Of a DNA stretch of 64,000 nucleotides, positions 59,985 through 64,000 are shown one piece after another. The notes under the pieces were generated by a model that had not been told where the DNA came from, searched no databases, and worked only from the letters and a program-made list of their open reading frames with translations. The translations under genes and the position numbers were made by a program. The DNA is from Oscillospiraceae bacterium (GTDB taxonomy: Bacteria; Bacillota; Clostridia; Oscillospirales; Oscillospiraceae): NCBI GenBank assembly GCA_017624715.1, contig JAGAMN010000064.1, positions 1 to 64,000 of the forward strand, written 5' to 3'. How positions within the stretch are numbered: position 1 is the stretch's first letter; each line of letters starts with the position of its first letter.

Positions 59985-60288
59985 GAGACCGTATTCTGTC
60001 CGGTATGTTGGACAGAACAAACTGTAATATGGGGGCACTAAATACTGATCGTCTTCACGATCAATTTGGATGATATCATAGAAGTCATCACTGAAAAATG
60101 AAAGCAGGTCGCATCAGAAAAAATGGTGCAACCTAAAAATTGCCCCAAAACTCGACAGAGTTTGAACTTACAATATGATAGAATAAGTTACATTCTGCAA
60201 ATGTGCAGAAAAGCGAAATCGTAAATTTGAATAAAAAATACAAAAATTAAGTTTCGTCTATTGACAGGGAGGGAGGTGAAAGAATATA
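59985..60288. other. Intergenic gap after the recombinases
   Basis: This 304-base AT-rich gap holds the perfect inverted repeat TTCTGTCC / GGACAGAA (59994-60017), which may be a weak terminator or part of an attachment site. Further on, TCGACA and TATGAT (about 60154 and 60176) form a weak promoter candidate with 16-base spacing. I see no ORF with a ribosome site. Confidence 0.5.
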
Positions 60289-61758
60289 ATGAAGGCAAAC
60301 AAAAATAGAGGTGGGTTTATGATCTACTATAAATACATGACAGACGAGCATGGCAAAAGGCTGCCGTTTGTTAGAATTAAGAAAGTTGAACTTACAACCT
60401 TTAAGGGTGTTAAGCATGGCATTCTGGAATTTAACTGCGCAAAAGAAAACATTCCGTATAATACTAAATCCGATATCATGGGTCTTTACGGTCAGAATGG
60501 CTCCGGCAAATCGTCCCTTGTGGATGCATTGAATATCATCAAGGATCTGATGTATGGGTTTAAGCTGGATGACGATTGCGTTCGCTTTATTGATGTTGAG
60601 ACTGGATATTCTATCATTTCTATTGTTTTCGATTTTCAATATGTTGATGGTCGACAGGCGGAGGTAGAGTATAGCGCCAAACTAACTACTATGCATCGGC
60701 CCGAAGCAGACAGATCCCCAGATAGCATTGATGACCAATCTGAGTATTATGTTGGTGTGTCTGAGGAGAAAATAATCTCCCATATTTATACCGATGGTAG
60801 TATTAAGAGACGGCACACAATCTTTGATACCGCCGATAATGTGCTTTGTGGAGACACAATTGCCAAGGAATTGTTTGGTAAGAATTATGTCGCCGTCAAG
60901 GATGAACTGAGCTATCTCAAGAGAAAATCGTATGAGGATGGGCGTTCCTTCATTTTTAGTTCTGGCCTTGCGAAGATTATTGGAGAAAAAACCGAAGAGA
61001 CTGCTTACAAAGAAATCCTCATCGAACTGAATTACTACGCAAGCCGTTTCCTCCATGTTATCGAGTCTCGTTCTAGTGGCATTGTACAGCTTAGACTTGG
61101 CATCCCCCTTTTCTTGCCTACTGTCAATATGCCACTTGTGTTAATCGAAAATGATCCCATTCCTGCACGATTTGAAAAATCAATCAAAGATGCATTTAAC
61201 CAGATCAATATTGTTATTGGTACAATAATCCCAGACCTGCAGTTGGATGTAGAGTTTTCACCTATGACAGCCCCAAATGGAGAAGCTGGCATTTGCACAA
61301 CCATCTATTCTGTCCGTGGGGAAAAGCGTTTCCCGTTTGCATACGAATCTGATGGCATTATTAAAATTGTTTGCATCCTCGCGGACTATATCGTTGCATT
61401 CAATCAAGGGTCAACCACATTAGTTGTGGATGAATTTGATTCTGGTATTTTTGAATATCTTCTTGGTGAACTGCTACAAATCTTTGAGGAATCCGGCAAG
61501 GGCCAATTCATCTTTACTTCCCACAATCTGCGTCCTTTGGAGATTATTGATAAGAAATTTATCCGCTTTACCACCTACGACCCACATAACAGATACTATC
61601 GGCTGTCTAATGTCGGTGAGACAAACAATCTGAGAGATTTGTATCTCCGGAAAGTTCAGCTTGGAAATGAAGATGTGGAAATTTATCGTAGAACCAAAAG
61701 CTTCAAAATCGTAAAGGCATTACGTTCTGCAGGTGGGAGGTTTGCGAATGGGCAATAA
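60289..61758 (+). CDS. AAA-family (AAA15/OLD-like) ATPase
   Basis: A 489-residue ABC/SMC-type ATPase without a long coiled coil. Walker A GQNGSGKS is at 68-75, Walker B VVDEFD near 380 and a conserved SHN switch near 410. The first strand (VELTTFKGVKHGILEF) is typical of AAA15/AbiL/RloA-like proteins. These pair with effector proteins in phage defence. GGAGGTG lies upstream of the ATG at 60289; a second ATG at 60319 is also plausible. It overlaps the next gene by 11 bases. Confidence 0.85.
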   Translation: MKANKNRGGFMIYYKYMTDEHGKRLPFVRIKKVELTTFKGVKHGILEFNCAKENIPYNTKSDIMGLYGQNGSGKSSLVDALNIIKDLMYGFKLDDDCVRFIDVETGYSIISIVFDFQYVDGRQAEVEYSAKLTTMHRPEADRSPDSIDDQSEYYVGVSEEKIISHIYTDGSIKRRHTIFDTADNVLCGDTIAKELFGKNYVAVKDELSYLKRKSYEDGRSFIFSSGLAKIIGEKTEETAYKEILIELNYYASRFLHVIESRSSGIVQLRLGIPLFLPTVNMPLVLIENDPIPARFEKSIKDAFNQINIVIGTIIPDLQLDVEFSPMTAPNGEAGICTTIYSVRGEKRFPFAYESDGIIKIVCILADYIVAFNQGSTTLVVDEFDSGIFEYLLGELLQIFEESGKGQFIFTSHNLRPLEIIDKKFIRFTTYDPHNRYYRLSNVGETNNLRDLYLRKVQLGNEDVEIYRRTKSFKIVKALRSAGGRFANGQ

Positions 61759-62548
61759 GGCATTCGTTTTCATCTGCGTAGATGGTCCAAGCGATATTGA
61801 TTCGCTGCGACGATCCTTTGAGGATTTGTTCGATACAATTGGACAGAATGATATCGAAGTTATGTTCCGCCATCCCAAATACCAAAGCAAGGATAAGGGA
61901 GATGTAACATCTATGGATGGTGTTACAACAGAAAATATTGAGAAAACCATATACAAGTATTTCTTTAAAGGTCAGGACAAACAGTCGACTTTTGGGTGGC
62001 AAGATGCAACCACAATCATCCACATCATTGATTTAGATGGGGCATATGTAGACGCCGACGATATTAAATTGTTTACAGCCGAGGAGGAAGCGATTGCTGA
62101 TTCTTTGCTCACGAATGGTGAACCTAAAAACACCCTTTATCTGAGCGATCACATTGCCGTGCGAAAAAGCCTCCCTGTTCGGCAGGAAGTCTTGCAGAGG
62201 AAGCGCAAAAACATAGAACATCTTCTGACGCTAAACGAGATTTCTGTTGGAAAACGAAAAGTACGCTATATGCTGTACTACTTTTCTTGCAATCTGGACC
62301 ATTTTATTCACGGCGATGCTAATATGACAGGTTATAAAAAAATGCAAAGCGCATCTGCCTTTTCAGGTCTCGTGACCGATGCTGACGGGCTAGTGGCCTA
62401 TTTTTCCGATAATGAGTTTTGTACCGCTACTGACTACGAACAGTCATGGAAATGCTTGCGGAAAGGTTGCGTATCCCTTCAGCGCGGTAGCAATGTTCAC
62501 TTGCTAATTGAAAAAATCAGAAATTCATCCGTTGAGGACTGGGCATGA
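61748..62548 (+). CDS. TOPRIM-like partner protein of the AAA ATPase
   Basis: A 266-residue protein. The N-terminal FICVDGPSDIDSL and the IIDLDG motif at 93-98 match the acidic-G...DxD pattern of TOPRIM nuclease domains, but the usual Glu is an Asp (D12). The C-terminus is unassigned. The ATG at 61748 follows GTGGGAGG. Its 11-base overlap with the ATPase gene is the layout of two-gene ATPase-TOPRIM immune systems (AbiL, PARIS or RloB-like). The name of the exact family is not certain. Confidence 0.68.
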   Translation: MGNKAFVFICVDGPSDIDSLRRSFEDLFDTIGQNDIEVMFRHPKYQSKDKGDVTSMDGVTTENIEKTIYKYFFKGQDKQSTFGWQDATTIIHIIDLDGAYVDADDIKLFTAEEEAIADSLLTNGEPKNTLYLSDHIAVRKSLPVRQEVLQRKRKNIEHLLTLNEISVGKRKVRYMLYYFSCNLDHFIHGDANMTGYKKMQSASAFSGLVTDADGLVAYFSDNEFCTATDYEQSWKCLRKGCVSLQRGSNVHLLIEKIRNSSVEDWA

Positions 62549-62581
62549 AAATTGCCCCAGTAAATGTTAGGAGGTATGCCG

Positions 62582-63700
62582 ATGTCTGAGCCTATGACTA
62601 ATCAAATTCCAGAATCAAACGCATTACAGCCATTAAACATATTTTTGACCAAGGCGGATCGGGTTGGCGAGGACCTGTCGGCAATGAGCAATTTCTTGGA
62701 CGGATACATTCAGCACCTGGCAATTAGTGTACAGCATAATGCAAGTCTTGAGGTTGCCCGCGAGTTACCTGTGGCCGACATTGGAATCATTAACGAACTG
62801 GTACACCAAGCTCATGCTGTTGTAAAAGGTAATGTAATGCTTCTACCGGATTTTGACAGGTTGCCTAGTGACATCAAGCGCAAGCTCAAGCAAGGGTTGT
62901 ACACTATCGGCGAATCACGGCAGGTCGAAGACAATCTGCGTGCTGTAATCCTCGACGAAAATGGTGTGCGCGTAAAGGATATCACACTAAAAAAAGTGAT
63001 TACAAATCCTGGTACCATGGAAACCGTGCGCAATCTGGAACAGCAAATCCAAATGCGCCAGGTTCTCGATAAACTTTCAGAAATACAGGAACTGCAACGC
63101 TTTCAGATTGAAAAAGATCGTGATCGTGATATTTTTAGCCCATTCCTTTTGGCCCGGAAATATGTTTTAAGGGCCGAATTACAGGCAAATCCCGAAGAGC
63201 GACGTGCCTTGCTGGCCAAAGCGGATGAAGAGATGACAAAGGCCATCCATGCTGTTATGCTAGATATCAACACAACGTCGCGCAGCTTAGCCAATGCAGC
63301 GTCTAAACCCTATGCCAATGTAGCTCACACGCTGGACACATATATGAACTACATAGCAAGAGATATGCAGGCGCTAAATCAGTTCGTCGGCATTGAATTG
63401 CAGGTTCTCACACACTTGGGTAAGCCGTTGGAGGCACAACTTGTCGTTGATGAATATCAGCACACATTAGATTTTTTCCTCAATACACCACTTGGGAAAA
63501 AAGGACTGCCCGCTGCTGATATCATGCACAACTACTTCAATTACGACGGGGCAAACATGAATTGTTGGTATCACTATGCGACCGAAATGAGGCCGGTGCT
63601 TGCACAGCATATGGATGCGTTAAGGTTGCAATGTGGACAGAATATGATGGATGTTTATGTCATAGACGTGGAGGATAGTGCTGTTGGAACAGAAGAATGA
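62582..63700 (+). CDS. Unknown protein of the ATPase/TOPRIM cluster
   Basis: A 372-residue, mostly helical soluble protein that I do not recognise. The middle part (about 145-200, RNLEQQIQMRQVLDKLSEIQELQRFQIEKDRDRD) is a predicted coiled coil; the N-terminal half has LSAMSNFLDGYIQHL, and the C-terminal half is rich in Asn, Tyr and His. The ATG at 62582 follows AGGAGG. It lies 33 bases after the TOPRIM-like gene and is followed by a small zinc protein that overlaps its end. Confidence 0.6.
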   Translation: MSEPMTNQIPESNALQPLNIFLTKADRVGEDLSAMSNFLDGYIQHLAISVQHNASLEVARELPVADIGIINELVHQAHAVVKGNVMLLPDFDRLPSDIKRKLKQGLYTIGESRQVEDNLRAVILDENGVRVKDITLKKVITNPGTMETVRNLEQQIQMRQVLDKLSEIQELQRFQIEKDRDRDIFSPFLLARKYVLRAELQANPEERRALLAKADEEMTKAIHAVMLDINTTSRSLANAASKPYANVAHTLDTYMNYIARDMQALNQFVGIELQVLTHLGKPLEAQLVVDEYQHTLDFFLNTPLGKKGLPAADIMHNYFNYDGANMNCWYHYATEMRPVLAQHMDALRLQCGQNMMDVYVIDVEDSAVGTEE

Positions 63701-63890
63701 AAAAATATGCCGCTGTGGCAGAATTATCATTGATCCCAAAAACATCACGGGTCTTTGTCCTCGGTGTCAAAAAACTTTTCTGGAATGGGCAGGTCCCGCC
63801 GCAGCGGCCGGTTTCGGCTATGTGGCTACGAAGTATGGTAAGCCTATTTTGAATGGAATCAAAGACTCCGTTAAAAACATAAAGAAATAA
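63684..63890 (+). CDS. Small zinc-ribbon protein
   Basis: A 68-residue protein with a zinc site, CRCG...CPRCQ, followed by a hydrophobic helix (GPAAAAGFGYVATKYG) and a basic end. I chose a TTG start at 63684 because GGAGG is 9 bases upstream; GTG at 63678 is too close. It overlaps the preceding gene by 17 bases. The hydrophobic helix suggests a membrane or oligomer role. It could be the effector or regulator of the four-gene cluster (inference). Confidence 0.58.
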   Translation: MEQKNEKICRCGRIIIDPKNITGLCPRCQKTFLEWAGPAAAAGFGYVATKYGKPILNGIKDSVKNIKK

Positions 63891-63905
63891 TGAACCATCA
63901 GAAAT

Positions 63906-63945
63906 TGCTCCCATTATTGCGGATTTTGCAATAATGGGAGCATTT
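63906..63945 (+). terminator. Terminator after the ATPase/TOPRIM cluster
   Basis: A perfect 15-base stem TGCTCCCATTATTGC / GCAATAATGGGAGCA with a 7-base loop is followed by a short T-rich tail. Confidence 0.88.
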
Positions 63946-64000
63946 CACTCTATTTCCTGGCTCATCATTACCCCAACCTTCACACCCTCTACAAATCCAG

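Noticed and set aside
3-64000. CRISPR array
   Set aside because: No regularly spaced direct repeats of 25-40 bases were seen. The iteron-like 9-mers at 53824-54046 are too short and irregular.

Overview
The window looks like chromosomal DNA of a gut-type Clostridia, most likely in the Oscillospiraceae/Ruminococcaceae group. The evidence is a GC-rich core with strong GCC/CTG codon preference, G+A-rich Shine-Dalgarno sites, a pyrB-pyrI pair, and the mix of DegV, DUF1846, DUF5058, AzlCD and DHHW/MBOAT families. No rRNA gene or complete tRNA gene is visible. The species was not determined.

Core region, about 1-34,300. It opens inside a pyrimidine operon (pyrD-pyrF-pyrE-pyrB-pyrI). Next come a MobA-like nucleotidyltransferase, a MarR regulator with DegV, a DUF1846 protein, lrgAB, and a predicted membrane-carrier/M20-peptidase module. 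A ROK-nagA amino-sugar pair and a MATE exporter follow. On the minus strand lie DHHW and MBOAT surface-acylation genes and an operon of mntP, a VanZ-like gene and a lipoprotein gene behind a yybP-ykoY-type manganese riboswitch. After these are malQ, a cysteine desulfidase-azlCD operon, aspS, a GNAT/D-hydroxyacid dehydrogenase fusion, a second DegV, a nitroreductase, a Nudix hydrolase, a second MATE, a TipA-like MerR regulator and a methyltransferase. Two things stand out in the non-coding DNA. One is a three-copy interspersed repeat. The other is a duplicated intergenic unit, each copy carrying a complete small-RNA-like gene with promoter, ribosome-binding-site mini-ORF, hairpin and terminator.

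Accessory region, about 34,300-64,000. The base and codon composition becomes visibly more AT-rich. A minus-strand six-gene operon (34,557-47,196) encodes a UvrD-like helicase, a DrmA-like helicase, a DrmB-like DUF1998 protein, a NERD-nuclease/helicase, a Dam-type adenine methylase and a DGQHR (DndB-like) protein. It resembles DISARM but has no drmC and carries different partners, so it is the best candidate for an undescribed defence system here. Next come an AbiE toxin-antitoxin pair with repeated operator sites and a DUF6076-like gene.

From about 50,350 to 59,984 there is a phage-satellite-like module: sigma-like protein, primase-helicase, iteron-like origin candidate, P27 small terminase, HK97 capsid protein, small zinc proteins and two tandem serine recombinases. 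No large terminase, portal or tail gene is present. The last 4 kb hold a four-gene cluster (AAA ATPase, TOPRIM-like protein, an unknown protein and a small zinc-ribbon protein) that looks like a second uncharacterised defence cassette. Function assignments rest on reading motifs by eye; no database search was possible.
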